NCBI GenBank assembly: GCA_944320405.1
Contig: CALUHI010000010.1
Location: forward strand, 1 to 64,000
Direction: 5' to 3'
Length of the DNA: 64,000 bases
From: an uncultured Eggerthellaceae bacterium
GTDB lineage: Bacteria > Actinomycetota > Coriobacteriia > Coriobacteriales > Eggerthellaceae
Shown here: positions 14,164 to 23,678 of the stretch, in pieces
How positions within the stretch are numbered: position 1 is the first letter of the stretch
Layout of the letters: every line of letters starts with the position of its first letter
Position numbers and translations under genes: made by a program
Notes under the pieces: generated by a model
Told to the model about the DNA's origin: nothing
The model's input: only the letters and a program-made list of their open reading frames with translations
Databases searched by the model: none

Positions 14164-14237
14164 GCGGGTGTGGTTCAATGGTAGAACCGAAGCCTTCCAA
14201 GCTTCTGACGCGGGTTCGATTCCCGTCACCCGCTCCA
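14164..14237 (+). tRNA. tRNA-Gly(TCC)
   Basis: Acceptor stem GCGGGTG/CACCCGC with encoded CCA. Anticodon loop CTTCCAA on stem GAAGC/GCTTC gives anticodon TCC. T-arm carries GGTTCGATTCC. 74 bases. Confidence 0.97.
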
Positions 14238-14316
14238 TTACCAGTGATCAGGCCATTCGGTGACGGATGGCCTGCTTTCGTAAAGGCGGGTTCTGCTCGC
14301 CGCCCTTTGGGGCACA

Positions 14317-14396
<80 letters not shown>

Positions 14397-14424
14397 TAAG
14401 CTCCGCGGGATGCCCCCGCGTGGA

Positions 14425-14450
14425 AAAGGCCGCCTGTGCGGCCTTTCTTC
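14425..14450 (+). terminator. terminator after tRNA-Gly/tRNA-Pro
   Basis: AAAGGCCGC and GCGGCCTTT flank a 4-base loop, followed by CTTCTTT. Confidence 0.85.
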
Positions 14451-14607
14451 TTTGTGTGCGCCCTCCTCGCCATTGATTATCATTGCGCTGTCGCTTACAG
14501 AAAGACTGAATATACTAATGGACAATGTCGACTATTGGTTCTACCATACTTAATATGGAATCAACGCGCTGCTGCAATGCAGTGGCTTTCGAGTGGGAGG
14601 ATTTCGC

Positions 14608-15747
14608 ATGGCCAAGACGAAGTATGTGATCGTCAGCGGATTTTTGGGATCGGGCAAGACAACCACGATGATCGCCATGGGGCGCGTCATCAACAAAAAA
14701 TACGGCAAAGGCGCCATCATTGCCAACGACCTTGGGGCGAAGAACTTGGTGGACGCCGACTACACCCGTACGGCTGACATCGACATTACCGAGATCACGG
14801 GCGATTGCATCTGCTATGTGAATGAAGACCTCGTTGCACACATCGACCGTTTGGCCAATGCTGGTGCTGATGTCGTTATGTCGGATATTCCCGGTTGCGG
14901 CATTGGCGCTCTTGACCATGTGTACATCCAGTTGAAGGAAAAGTATCCCGAAAAATACGATCTGCTGCCGTTCACTTGCGTGGTCGATCCTGTTCGTTTG
15001 CGCATGATTCTTCCCGAGCGCGAAGACATCAACCTGCCCGAGGAGATGCGCTTCTTGCTTGACGCTCAGATGGCCGAGGCCGACCTCATCATTCTGAATA
15101 AGATTGACCTCATCGGTGAGGACGAGATCAGGCGCGACGTCGACTTCATCAAGAAGGCCTATCCCGAGATCCCCGTAATGACGATGTCTGCCCGTACGGG
15201 CGAAGGCGTCGAGGAAGTGGTCGACTACCTCATGGCCCACACTTCGCCCGCCGAGCATCGCGAGATCGGGTACGGATCAGATGAGTTCAATGCCGCTGAA
15301 GAGAAGATGTGTTGGTACAACCGCCGTTTCTTCGCCGAAGAGCGCGATGGCAAAAACCTCGACTTCAACCAGGTGATCGAGGACTTTATCGAGGCTATCC
15401 GCGACGAGCTCATTGCAACGAAGAGCAATGCTCCGCATCTCAAACTGTTTGCGGCGGGCGAGGGCGAGGATTTCATCAAATGCTCGCTGCTGGGCGTTGA
15501 CTACGATATCGAATACGAGCGCACGCTTGATCAGAAGTATTCGGGCATCGCTATCGTGGTGAACGCCCGCGCTACCTGCCCTTCTGAGATCATGGGCGAT
15601 GCGGTTGACGAGGCGGTCGATGCTATCAAGGCGAAGTACAACCTGAAATGCCGCATCATCTTTACCGAGTGCTTCGGCTTCGCTGACGAGGGTCGTCGCA
15701 ACGGCGGGCGCGCTTCCCGTTACGATACGCTGGAGGAAAAGGAATAG
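14608..15747 (+). CDS. COG0523/CobW-like GTPase next to an arsenic-methylation enzyme
   Basis: 379 residues from ATG 14608, with GGGAGG 7 bases upstream. Walker A GFLGSGKTTT at residues 11-20, followed at about 70 by GDCICYVNEDL, a variant of the family's CxCC metal-binding loop, SDIPGCG, and the guanine-specificity motif NKID at about 170. COG0523 proteins are G3E GTPases that deliver metals or act as enzyme chaperones. The substrate is unknown. It precedes the ArsM-ArsS fusion gene by 93 bases in the same direction, so a supporting role for that enzyme is plausible but inferred. Confidence 0.82.
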   Translation: MAKTKYVIVSGFLGSGKTTTMIAMGRVINKKYGKGAIIANDLGAKNLVDADYTRTADIDITEITGDCICYVNEDLVAHIDRLANAGADVVMSDIPGCGIGALDHVYIQLKEKYPEKYDLLPFTCVVDPVRLRMILPEREDINLPEEMRFLLDAQMAEADLIILNKIDLIGEDEIRRDVDFIKKAYPEIPVMTMSARTGEGVEEVVDYLMAHTSPAEHREIGYGSDEFNAAEEKMCWYNRRFFAEERDGKNLDFNQVIEDFIEAIRDELIATKSNAPHLKLFAAGEGEDFIKCSLLGVDYDIEYERTLDQKYSGIAIVVNARATCPSEIMGDAVDEAVDAIKAKYNLKCRIIFTECFGFADEGRRNGGRASRYDTLEEKE

Positions 15748-15840
15748 GCTGCTGCTTGAGCCATCATATGTTGTGCCGGCATGCGGGCGGCGGGTCATTC
15801 GACCCTGCCGCCTGCATGCATGAAAGAGGGAAGGGCCATC

Positions 15841-17877
15841 ATGCAACCAACCACCATTCATGATGAAGTGAAGGACTACTACAGCCGCGTTCTGGGCGGC
15901 TCGGACGATCTTAAGACCGATGCCGCGTGCTGCGCGACCGACATCCCGCCCCGTTACGTCTTAGATGTGATGCCGCTTATCGCCGACGAGATTGTCGAGC
16001 GCTTCTACGGATGCGGCTCGCCTATTCCGCCTGCGCTTGAGGGTGCCACGGTTCTTGATCTCGGGTGCGGTACGGGGCGCGATGTGTACATCCTTTCAAA
16101 ACTGGTCGGGCCGAACGGACGCGTCATCGGCGTAGACATGACTGAATCGCAGCTTGAAGTGGCACGACGCTATCAAGACGAACAGGCGCGCCGATTTGGG
16201 TACGAGAAGAGCAATGTTGAGTTCAAGCTGGGCTACATCGAAGATCTGCGCTCTGTCGGCATAGAAGACGACAGCATCGATCTGGTGGTTTCAAACTGCG
16301 TGGTCAATTTGTCTCCATTCAAAGACCTTGTGCTTTCCGAGGTCTATCGCGTACTGAAGCCGGGTGGCGAGCTGTATTTCTCCGACACCTATTCCGACCG
16401 CCGTATTCCTGAGGATCTTCGCAACGATCCGGTGCTTGTGGGAGAGTGCTTGGGCGGTGCGCTGTACGTCGAGGACTTCAAGCAGAAGATGCGCGATGCG
16501 GGATGGCCTCATTTCGTTTTCAACGTCATCGACGACATGCACGTTGGCGATCTTGTTCTCGAGACCAAACTGGGTTTTACCACGTTTACTTCCAGGACTG
16601 TTCGCGCGATCAAAGCTGAGGGCCTTGAGGAAACCGAGGAAAACTACGGACAGAGTGCCGTGTACAACGGCGGCATGCCCGAGATGCCGCGCTATTTCGA
16701 CTTCGATGTAGATACTCGCTTCATCAAGGGAAAGCCGCTTGCGGTGAGCGGCAACACCGCCCGCATGCTGGAAGCTTCGCGTTACGGCAAGTACTTCACC
16801 ATTTCACCGCTCGGCGCGCATCTGGGCGCTTTCGATCGCGAGCGCGCGCAACAGGCCCTCGAGGTGCGTTTGGGTAAGAAGCGTGTGAACAAGAAGATGC
16901 TTGAGGACGCCTATGAGAAGCTTGGCTATGTGACGTTCGAGGAGCGCGTCGGCCAGCCGTCGCTGCTTCAAACGCATGAGCATCAGGCCACGATGCAGGT
17001 GAACATCACCTATAAGTGCAACCTTCAGTGCCGTCACTGTTATTTGGAGTGCGGTCCGAAAAACGAAGAGGTCATGTCGCGTGAAACGATGCAGGCGTGC
17101 TTGGATGCATTTGGTTCGGGTGGCTTCAAAGTAATGGACATCACCGGCGGGTCGGCGGAGCTTCATCCCGATTTCGAGTGGTTTCTGCGCGAGAGCGCCA
17201 AACTCGGCGATGTAATCGTGCGTTCGAACCTCACGCTGTACGAAAATGGCCGCAATGAAAACCTTTTGGATGCGTATGCTGAGGTCGGTGCTCACGTAGT
17301 GGCGTCAATACCGTTCTACGACGAGTCGAACGCCGACTTGCAGCGTGGCAAAGGGGTTTTCAAGCGCGCAATGCAGACGGTTCGCGCGCTTAACGAGCGT
17401 GGCTACTCGCAAGGTGGCGACCTCAAGCTTGACCTTGTGTACAACGTCGCAGGGCCGTTTCTTCCTTGGCCGCAGAGCATGATCGAGGACGCATATCGCG
17501 TGCGCTTGGAACAGGATGAGGGCGTGCGGTTTGACAACTTGCTGGCGTTCAACAACTACGCACTTGGCCGCTTTGCCGATGATCTTCTGGATACCGACAC
17601 CTTCGAGGGGTATCTTGCGCTTCTTGCTGACAACTTCAATGCGATGGCGGTCACGCGCATGATGTGCCTCGACCAGGTGAACGTTGACTACGACGGCCGT
17701 CTGTACGACTGCGAGGTGAACCACGTGCTGGAGCTGCCGATTCATGTTGACGGCCGCGATGCCACCATTCATGATCTCGCAAACGGTCAGTTGCCACCAC
17801 GCCAGATCCTAACGAATCCCATCTGTTACAGCTGCGCCGCCGGATTTGGTTCCAGCTGTGGCGGCAGCCTTATCTAA
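15841..17877 (+). CDS. fused arsenite methyltransferase (ArsM-like) and arsenosugar-type radical SAM enzyme (ArsS-like)
   Basis: 678 residues from ATG 15841 (GAGGGAAGGG upstream). Residues 1-330: SAM-dependent methyltransferase with VLDLGCGTG at 71-79 and three cysteine sites matching the arsenic-binding cysteines of ArsM: CC at 30-31, C153 (SNCVVNLS) and C203 (GECLGGAL). Residues 385-678: radical SAM domain with CNLQCRHCYLECGP (C393, C397, C400 for the 4Fe-4S cluster), then LGRF, DNFNAMAV, YDCEVNH and CAAGFGSSCGG, a pattern characteristic of ArsS, which attaches a deoxyadenosyl group to dimethylarsenite. Usually these are separate genes; here one protein could do methylation and adenosylation. 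Substrate not proven. Confidence 0.82.
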   Translation: MQPTTIHDEVKDYYSRVLGGSDDLKTDAACCATDIPPRYVLDVMPLIADEIVERFYGCGSPIPPALEGATVLDLGCGTGRDVYILSKLVGPNGRVIGVDMTESQLEVARRYQDEQARRFGYEKSNVEFKLGYIEDLRSVGIEDDSIDLVVSNCVVNLSPFKDLVLSEVYRVLKPGGELYFSDTYSDRRIPEDLRNDPVLVGECLGGALYVEDFKQKMRDAGWPHFVFNVIDDMHVGDLVLETKLGFTTFTSRTVRAIKAEGLEETEENYGQSAVYNGGMPEMPRYFDFDVDTRFIKGKPLAVSGNTARMLEASRYGKYFTISPLGAHLGAFDRERAQQALEVRLGKKRVNKKMLEDAYEKLGYVTFEERVGQPSLLQTHEHQATMQVNITYKCNLQCRHCYLECGPKNEEVMSRETMQACLDAFGSGGFKVMDITGGSAELHPDFEWFLRESAKLGDVIVRSNLTLYENGRNENLLDAYAEVGAHVVASIPFYDESNADLQRGKGVFKRAMQTVRALNERGYSQGGDLKLDLVYNVAGPFLPWPQSMIEDAYRVRLEQDEGVRFDNLLAFNNYALGRFADDLLDTDTFEGYLALLADNFNAMAVTRMMCLDQVNVDYDGRLYDCEVNHVLELPIHVDGRDATIHDLANGQLPPRQILTNPICYSCAAGFGSSCGGSLI

Positions 17878-17895
17878 CTGAAGCGCGAACGACCA

Positions 17896-17926
17896 AAAGG
17901 GCTCGGCTAAAACCGAGCCCTTTGTC
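17896..17926. terminator. bidirectional terminator
   Basis: AAAGGGCTCGG and CCGAGCCCTTT form an 11-bp stem with a 6-base loop between the convergent ArsM-ArsS fusion gene and sbcC. The A and T runs allow use in both directions. Confidence 0.85.
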
Positions 17927-17929
17927 GTA

Positions 17930-20900
17930 TTACAGATCAAGCGTGATTGACGATCCGGCACGAGATGAAGTCACCACGACCTTGCGGTCGATAGCTTCTT
18001 TGAGCTCTTCAACGTGGCTGATGATGCCGATGAGCTTTCCTCCACCGCTGAGCGTGGATAACATGCGGATGGCCTGCTGGAGCGCGTCGGGATCGAGGGA
18101 GCCGAAGCCTTCGTCGATGAACATGGTGTCAAGCTGGACGCCGCCAGCTGAGCTTTGAACGACATCGGAAAGGCCAAGCGCGAGCGAAAGGGATGCCTGG
18201 AACGATTCTCCGCCGGAAAGCGACGAGGCGTCGCGTGCCTTGCCGGTGTAGTTGTCGAAGACATCCAGATCGAGGCCTGACTGCGCTTTTCGGTTTGTCG
18301 CATCGGAGCGTCGAAGCAGCTCGTAGCGGCCTGACGACATCAGATCGAGCCGCTTGTTTGCCGCTGCGATGATGCGATCGAAGAAGATGCCCTGCACGTA
18401 GGTTTCGAAGCTGATACGATCGACGCCGGAAAGGTTGCCACAGGCGACGTCGGCGAGCTGCGCGATGCTTCCGAACCTCTCTTCGATCGAAGCGCTTTGC
18501 TGCGCGATAACGCCAAGCGATGATGCGATGCGTTTGTTGGTGTTCAACCGGCTGATAATGGCGTCTCGCTCGGATTCCAGCTGAGAAAGCTTGTCGTTTG
18601 CTGCGTCGAACGATGCTTGCTCGGCATCTTTGTCTATCGTAGACGTGCGAGACAGCTGCTCCTCAAGCGCCTGACGACGTGCCATTGCTTGCTTGATTGT
18701 CTCTTGCGCGCCCGAAACAGCTTGCTCCGCTACCATCTTTGATGCATCGAGCGCAGCCTTGCGGTCCTTCAGCTGTGCGAGCATGGTACGCGCTTCCTTC
18801 AGGCTTGAGAAGGGAAGCGTTGCCGCCAGTTCGTCACGTGCTGCCTGGGCGGATCCCATTCGAACCTTCGCGTCCGAGAGCGCTGCAAGCGTTCTCTCTT
18901 TTTCGGTGGCAAGCGTTTGCAAGCGGGCGTCTAGATCATCCACGAGCCGTTTTGCTCGGTCTCTTTTTTCGAGCCGATCGGTAGCGGTATGCATGGCTTC
19001 CAAAGCACGCTGCTCTTCAGCGTGCGCCCGGACCTTGCCGTCTTCTGCTTGCTGCTCAGTCGATTCAGGAAGCGACAGCTTGAGGGTGTCGGTGGCGGCT
19101 TGAGCGGCTTGCCAGGACGTTTGCGCTTCGTGCGCGGTTTGCTTCTTGGCTTCCAGGTCGTCACGCGCTGCTTGCTCGGCGGTTTCCGCTACTTGTACGG
19201 CGTGCTGTGCCGCGGTCAGCGCCGCCACCGAGTCGATGGCTTCCCGATGTGCTTTCTTTGCTTGGGCAAGGTTCCACTTAGCGTCTGTTTCCGCCTTGTC
19301 GAGGTCCTCTCGCGTGCCGGATTCCTGGATGAATGCGTCCAGATCTGCTTGATGCTTCTCAACCAATGCGCCGGCTGCAGAGGCCTGCGCTGCCGCCTCC
19401 TGGGCTTTAGCTAGTGCTGCCTCGGCTGCTGCCTGCAACCGTTCGACCTCTTCGCGGGTGGGAATGTCGTCTTGCAGCGGAGCGGGGTGCGGATGGTCGA
19501 GCGACCCGCACACCGGGCATGCGATGCCGGTTTCCAAAGAGCGTGCAAGGATGCCTGCTTGTCCGTCAAGCCTGAGTTTTTGGGCGCTGTGGTGCAGGGC
19601 GAGCGCTCTTTCGTACGCGGCTGCGCATTGACGGTACTTTTCCTGAGCATCGTTACGATTCGTTATTGCCAGATTCACGGCTGCAGCAAGGGCCGCACCG
19701 CGCGTCTGCAGATCTTGAACGGCTTTCACGCTTGCCGCCGCACCGCTTTCCGCAGCTTTCGCAGCCTCCAGTCGAACGGGAGCGTCCTCGTGCACTTTTT
19801 CATCCGAGCGCGCTTCCGCAGTGTCTCTCTCTGCTTTGCCTAGCGCCTCTTCGGCTTCATGCATCGAGGCATCGGCACGCTTGACATCGGCTTCCAGCGT
19901 GTCGCTTTTAAGCTTGGCGGCGTTGAACGCAGTGAATGCGTCCATGCGGCGGTCAGCCTCTTTGCGTGCGTTCTCTGCGTTTTGCAGTGCGGCCTTGGCG
20001 TTGGCCAACGCTGCCTCTGCGCCTTCGAAGGCGGCAAGCGCGTTGCGTGCGTCATGGCTGCGCACAGAGGCTTCCTCGTGGAAGCGATGCGCTTTTTCGG
20101 CAGCGGTTTGGGTTTCTGCAAGATTCGACTTTGCCTCTGCAAGGTCGCGCTCGGCGTTTTCCAGACGTGCGTAACTGTCAAGCGCTGCTTCTTGCGCTGC
20201 GATCTGCTTTTCCAACTGCGCGCGCAAAGGATCTTGCTCCAACTCTGCCTGAAACGCAGTTTGCGCCTTTTCCAGGTCGCGTTCGCCCTGGGCTTTTTGC
20301 AGGTCGGCCTGGTGCATCAGCATACGCGCGTTTTCCGCCTCTTGTGCGAGGGCGAGACGCTGGGAAGCTGCGTCTCGCTGCGCTCTTGTATCGGCGATAA
20401 CGCTTTCCTTTTCGGTGAAAAAGCAGGCGTCTTCGCTCACCTGTTGATCAAGCAGTGAACCCAAACGCTCCAGTGTGAGCGCTCCTTCGGCGCGCAGGCT
20501 TTGCCGCTCCAAAGCGCGCGGTGTTGCATCGCCGAAATCAGCTTGGTCGGCCAGGGTGTCGGTTGTGCGCTTGAGCGCATCGTAATCCGATTGGAGATCG
20601 CGGCGCTGTTGAGCAAGGTCGTCCTGAAAACGCGCAAGGTATCCCGTGCCAAACAGCTTGCGAAAGATGCCAGCACGCTCTTTCGTGCTCGCTGTAAGCA
20701 GATGGCGAAATTCCCCTTGGGCAATCATCACGATCTGCGCGAACTGGCTGCGGTCGATGCCGAGCAGAGCTTCGATAGCTTCGTTGGCTTCGTTTACCTT
20801 AGTGATCGTCGTGCCGTCAGGTCGTTCGAATTCCACTGTTGGATTGACCGTGGTGAATCCGTCTCCGCGCTTTTTTGCACGCGTGTGAAGCGGTGTGCGA

Positions 20901-21178
20901 CGAATGCGGTACTCCTCGCCGCGGTACGAGAACAGCAGTTCCACGTACGTATCGGCGTCGGGGTCGGCAAAGTCGCTTCTGAGCGATTTTGTGCCGCGGG
21001 ACGAGCCCGAGGTTTCTCCGAACAGAGCAAACGCGATCGCATCGAAAATGGTGGTCTTGCCGGCGCCAGTGTCGCCGCATATGAGATAGAGGCCTTCATC
21101 GCCCAGGCGTTCCAACGGAAGTTCGACGACACCTGCATAGGGGCCAAAGGAGCACATGGTCAGGCGGAGGGGCTTCAT
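17930..21178 (-). CDS. sbcC: nuclease SbcCD subunit C (Rad50-like)
   Basis: 1082 residues. Walker A GDTGAGKTT at 35-43, very long Ala/Glu-rich coiled coils, a zinc hook CPVC at about 552, and the ABC signature LSGGESFQAS at about 985 followed by Walker B FIDEGFGSLD. With SbcD it opens and trims hairpins and blocked DNA ends. The start overlaps the sbcD stop (ATGA), so the two are translationally coupled. Confidence 0.96.
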   Translation of the reverse strand: MKPLRLTMCSFGPYAGVVELPLERLGDEGLYLICGDTGAGKTTIFDAIAFALFGETSGSSRGTKSLRSDFADPDADTYVELLFSYRGEEYRIRRTPLHTRAKKRGDGFTTVNPTVEFERPDGTTITKVNEANEAIEALLGIDRSQFAQIVMIAQGEFRHLLTASTKERAGIFRKLFGTGYLARFQDDLAQQRRDLQSDYDALKRTTDTLADQADFGDATPRALERQSLRAEGALTLERLGSLLDQQVSEDACFFTEKESVIADTRAQRDAASQRLALAQEAENARMLMHQADLQKAQGERDLEKAQTAFQAELEQDPLRAQLEKQIAAQEAALDSYARLENAERDLAEAKSNLAETQTAAEKAHRFHEEASVRSHDARNALAAFEGAEAALANAKAALQNAENARKEADRRMDAFTAFNAAKLKSDTLEADVKRADASMHEAEEALGKAERDTAEARSDEKVHEDAPVRLEAAKAAESGAAASVKAVQDLQTRGAALAAAVNLAITNRNDAQEKYRQCAAAYERALALHHSAQKLRLDGQAGILARSLETGIACPVCGSLDHPHPAPLQDDIPTREEVERLQAAAEAALAKAQEAAAQASAAGALVEKHQADLDAFIQESGTREDLDKAETDAKWNLAQAKKAHREAIDSVAALTAAQHAVQVAETAEQAARDDLEAKKQTAHEAQTSWQAAQAATDTLKLSLPESTEQQAEDGKVRAHAEEQRALEAMHTATDRLEKRDRAKRLVDDLDARLQTLATEKERTLAALSDAKVRMGSAQAARDELAATLPFSSLKEARTMLAQLKDRKAALDASKMVAEQAVSGAQETIKQAMARRQALEEQLSRTSTIDKDAEQASFDAANDKLSQLESERDAIISRLNTNKRIASSLGVIAQQSASIEERFGSIAQLADVACGNLSGVDRISFETYVQGIFFDRIIAAANKRLDLMSSGRYELLRRSDATNRKAQSGLDLDVFDNYTGKARDASSLSGGESFQASLSLALGLSDVVQSSAGGVQLDTMFIDEGFGSLDPDALQQAIRMLSTLSGGGKLIGIISHVEELKEAIDRKVVVTSSRAGSSITLDL

Positions 21179-22398
21179 CGGCGACTCCCTTCCTGTTCGG
21201 ATGCGCTGCGCGTTTGCGAAACGTCCGTTCCTTCGGATTCAGTTGCCATCTGAGCATGCATCGCTTTGAAAGCCATTTTCTCTTGCTGATCGGAGAGGGC
21301 GGTGCCCGTACGCTCCTCGAAGAAGCGGGCGAACAACATCATGGGATCCAGCGCTTCCTCGTCGTCGAGCGCTGCAGGCGTTTCGACGGCAGCGCGTTGC
21401 CGTTTCCGTTCGTACTCAAGCGTCATCACGTTTGGATACACAGCGCGCAGCCGCGCCAACGCATCGATTGCAGGTTCTTCGTCGGTCAGCGTCACGTGGA
21501 GGTAATCCTCGTGGTCGGCAGATTCGGCAATGGCGGGATCGATCAGTTCGGACAGCGGTCCTTTCACCTTGCGCATGTCGTGCAAAGGCTCGATGGGGGC
21601 AAGGCTAATCTCAATGCTGCAAGCGCCGCTTTCGGGCTTCGCTCCCAGTGCAATGACGGTGACGCCTTTCACGTGCTCGGTTTCGGACGCCGAGTACTTC
21701 AGGAGGGATCCGGCGTAGCGGATGGAATCCCTGCCGATGCGCTGAGGGCGATGGATGTGGCCAAGCGCCACGTAGTCAAAGCGCTCGAATACGCTTGCGT
21801 CGACGTTGTCGAGCCCGCCGACGGAAAGCTCTGAGTCGCTCCGTTCAGGCTCTGATCCATTCCAGGTGACGAATTGGTGGCACAAAAGCACGTTGCGCTG
21901 CGTTTCGTCGATATCGCACGCATCGATCACCGTTCGCAAAGCGGCAGTGTAGTCGGTTCCGATGTCGGCGTCGGGGAAATACCGACGGACGTTTGCGGGT
22001 TTAAGGAAGGGGAATAGCCAGAATGTGACCGAACCGAACTCGTCTTCCATCTCGACTGATTTCACCAGTCCATCAAACAGAGGGGCCATGTGAATCCCCT
22101 GCAGTGCAAGGGGTCCGGCAGCGTAAGCGACGCGTTCGGCAGAATCGTGGTTGCCCGGTATCGCGAAGCAGGGAAGGCTGCGCTTTGCCACCTCGCAAAG
22201 CAGCCAATCGACAAGGGCAACCGCTTCTGCGCTCGGCGCGCTTTTGTCGTAGATATCACCAGCCAGAAGCAAGGCATCGGCGTTTTCGCGTTCCGCAATA
22301 GCCAAAACTTGGGCCAATGCGTGACGCTGATCCTCAAGCATGGGAAACCCGTTGACCGTTTTGCCGATGTGGAGATCGGCGATATGGAGCAGTTTCAT
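21175..22398 (-). CDS. sbcD: nuclease SbcCD subunit D (Mre11-like)
   Basis: 407 residues from ATG 22398, with GAGAGGG upstream. Phosphoesterase motifs HIADLHIGK (residues 5-13), LLAGDIYDKSAP (about 50) and GNHDSAERV (about 85), then GHIHRPQ near 215, give the metal ligands of the Mre11 family. Forms the SbcCD complex with the next gene. The C-terminal extension (residues 330-407) is low complexity. Confidence 0.95.
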   Translation of the reverse strand: MKLLHIADLHIGKTVNGFPMLEDQRHALAQVLAIAERENADALLLAGDIYDKSAPSAEAVALVDWLLCEVAKRSLPCFAIPGNHDSAERVAYAAGPLALQGIHMAPLFDGLVKSVEMEDEFGSVTFWLFPFLKPANVRRYFPDADIGTDYTAALRTVIDACDIDETQRNVLLCHQFVTWNGSEPERSDSELSVGGLDNVDASVFERFDYVALGHIHRPQRIGRDSIRYAGSLLKYSASETEHVKGVTVIALGAKPESGACSIEISLAPIEPLHDMRKVKGPLSELIDPAIAESADHEDYLHVTLTDEEPAIDALARLRAVYPNVMTLEYERKRQRAAVETPAALDDEEALDPMMLFARFFEERTGTALSDQQEKMAFKAMHAQMATESEGTDVSQTRSASEQEGSRR

Positions 22399-22703
22399 AA
22401 GCCCTCTCTGGTTGGTGCCGCTTGGCTGAAGAGGCAAGGTTGGCCTCACGTTGAAATAATACCCTGAATTGTTTTCGCGGTGTTTACAGTGCAGGCGTTC
22501 CGATGTTCAGAAATGAGCACCCTTTCAAACGGCGCTTTACGCAAGCTTTACCCATTCTTGATAGCGGCATTACGTGCCTTCAAAGACCTTAACATATGAT
22601 TAATGAAGCCATTACCGTAGGAGGCAAGGAGCGCTTTTCTCCCTCAGCCGGCGGCATTTGACGTTCCTGCCTGCGGTGCACCGATAGACAGGAGCGTGCG
22701 ATC
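22399..22703. other. intergenic region between divergent sbcD and lipoprotein genes
   Basis: No credible gene. An ACAGGAGCG binding site lies just before the lipoprotein start. AT-rich patches near 22580-22610 (ACATATGATTAATG) may hold a promoter, but no clear -35/-10 pair was found. Confidence 0.5.
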
Positions 22704-23678
22704 ATGAGAAAGAGCAGAAGATTCGCCACCCTTGCCGCGATGCTTTGTATGGCATTTGCCTTGCTTTCCTTGGCAGGCTGCGGCGCCCAAGTGGAAAAGC
22801 AATTGGAGGAGCGGCTCGGGCAATCCTCCGTAGCCGAGCAACCTGCCGAAGGCGGCGTGCTCATTCTCCGTGTCAATCCCGAAATTGCTATTTCGTACGA
22901 TGCGCAGGGCGTGGTTACATCTGTTGAAGGGCGCAACGATGAGGGGCGTGCGCTCGTAACCAGCGACGATGCCTATGTGGGCCTGAGCTGCCGTGACGTT
23001 GTTTCCAAGCTTGTGTCTCAGATCAAGGACGCCGGTTACATCGTTGAAGAGGTGGAAGGCGAGGGCAACAACATTGTCATCGAGGTTGAGCACGGCTCGA
23101 CTCTTCCTTCCGACAATTTCCTCAATGGAATCGTGGCCGATACCCAAACTTATTTGGGCCAGCATCGAATCCCTGCGACGATCGAAGTCCATGGGGAAAG
23201 CGCGTACGGTTGGGAGATGTATAGCGACTCTGACTACGGTCCGGACAACGATGGTGCGACAGATTACCACGTGAGCGATTACGGTACGGCAGTGGACGAT
23301 ACGGATTACGGCCCGAACAACGATGGCGTGACCGATTACAACGATAACTCCAATTATGGGAGCGCCGGTGCCACTGCAAATACCGGCTCGACCAACACGG
23401 TTGGCAATACCAATTACGACAGCAATTCGAATTACGCTGATTCCAACACCAATTACAACTCGAATTACGGCAACACCTCAAGCACTCCGGCCCCTGCCCC
23501 CAAGCCCGAGCCCGCGCCTGCCCCCAAGCCCGATCCTGCGCCCTCGGGTGGCAATTCGAATTACGGGAATTCCTCTTATGGCGGAAACTCCGGCTATGAC
23601 GACAGCGGGAACTCCGGGTATGACGACGGTGGCAATTCCGGCTATGGCGGAAGTTCGGGTTACGACGGTGAATCGTAG
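22704..23678 (+). CDS. lipoprotein with Tyr/Asn/Gly-rich repeat tail
   Basis: 324 residues. Basic start MRKSRR, hydrophobic segment and lipobox LAGC (cysteine about 28) predict a lipid-anchored exported protein. Residues 45-165 form a soluble domain with beta/alpha character. From about 175 on are tandem imperfect repeats: YGPDNDGATDY and YGPNNDGVTDY, then NSNYG units, a Pro/Ala spacer (PAPAPKPEPAPAPKPDPAP) and NSGYDD units. The stop overlaps the VTC-domain gene start by one base, linking it to the downstream module. Function unknown. Confidence 0.8.
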   Translation: MRKSRRFATLAAMLCMAFALLSLAGCGAQVEKQLEERLGQSSVAEQPAEGGVLILRVNPEIAISYDAQGVVTSVEGRNDEGRALVTSDDAYVGLSCRDVVSKLVSQIKDAGYIVEEVEGEGNNIVIEVEHGSTLPSDNFLNGIVADTQTYLGQHRIPATIEVHGESAYGWEMYSDSDYGPDNDGATDYHVSDYGTAVDDTDYGPNNDGVTDYNDNSNYGSAGATANTGSTNTVGNTNYDSNSNYADSNTNYNSNYGNTSSTPAPAPKPEPAPAPKPDPAPSGGNSNYGNSSYGGNSGYDDSGNSGYDDGGNSGYGGSSGYDGES

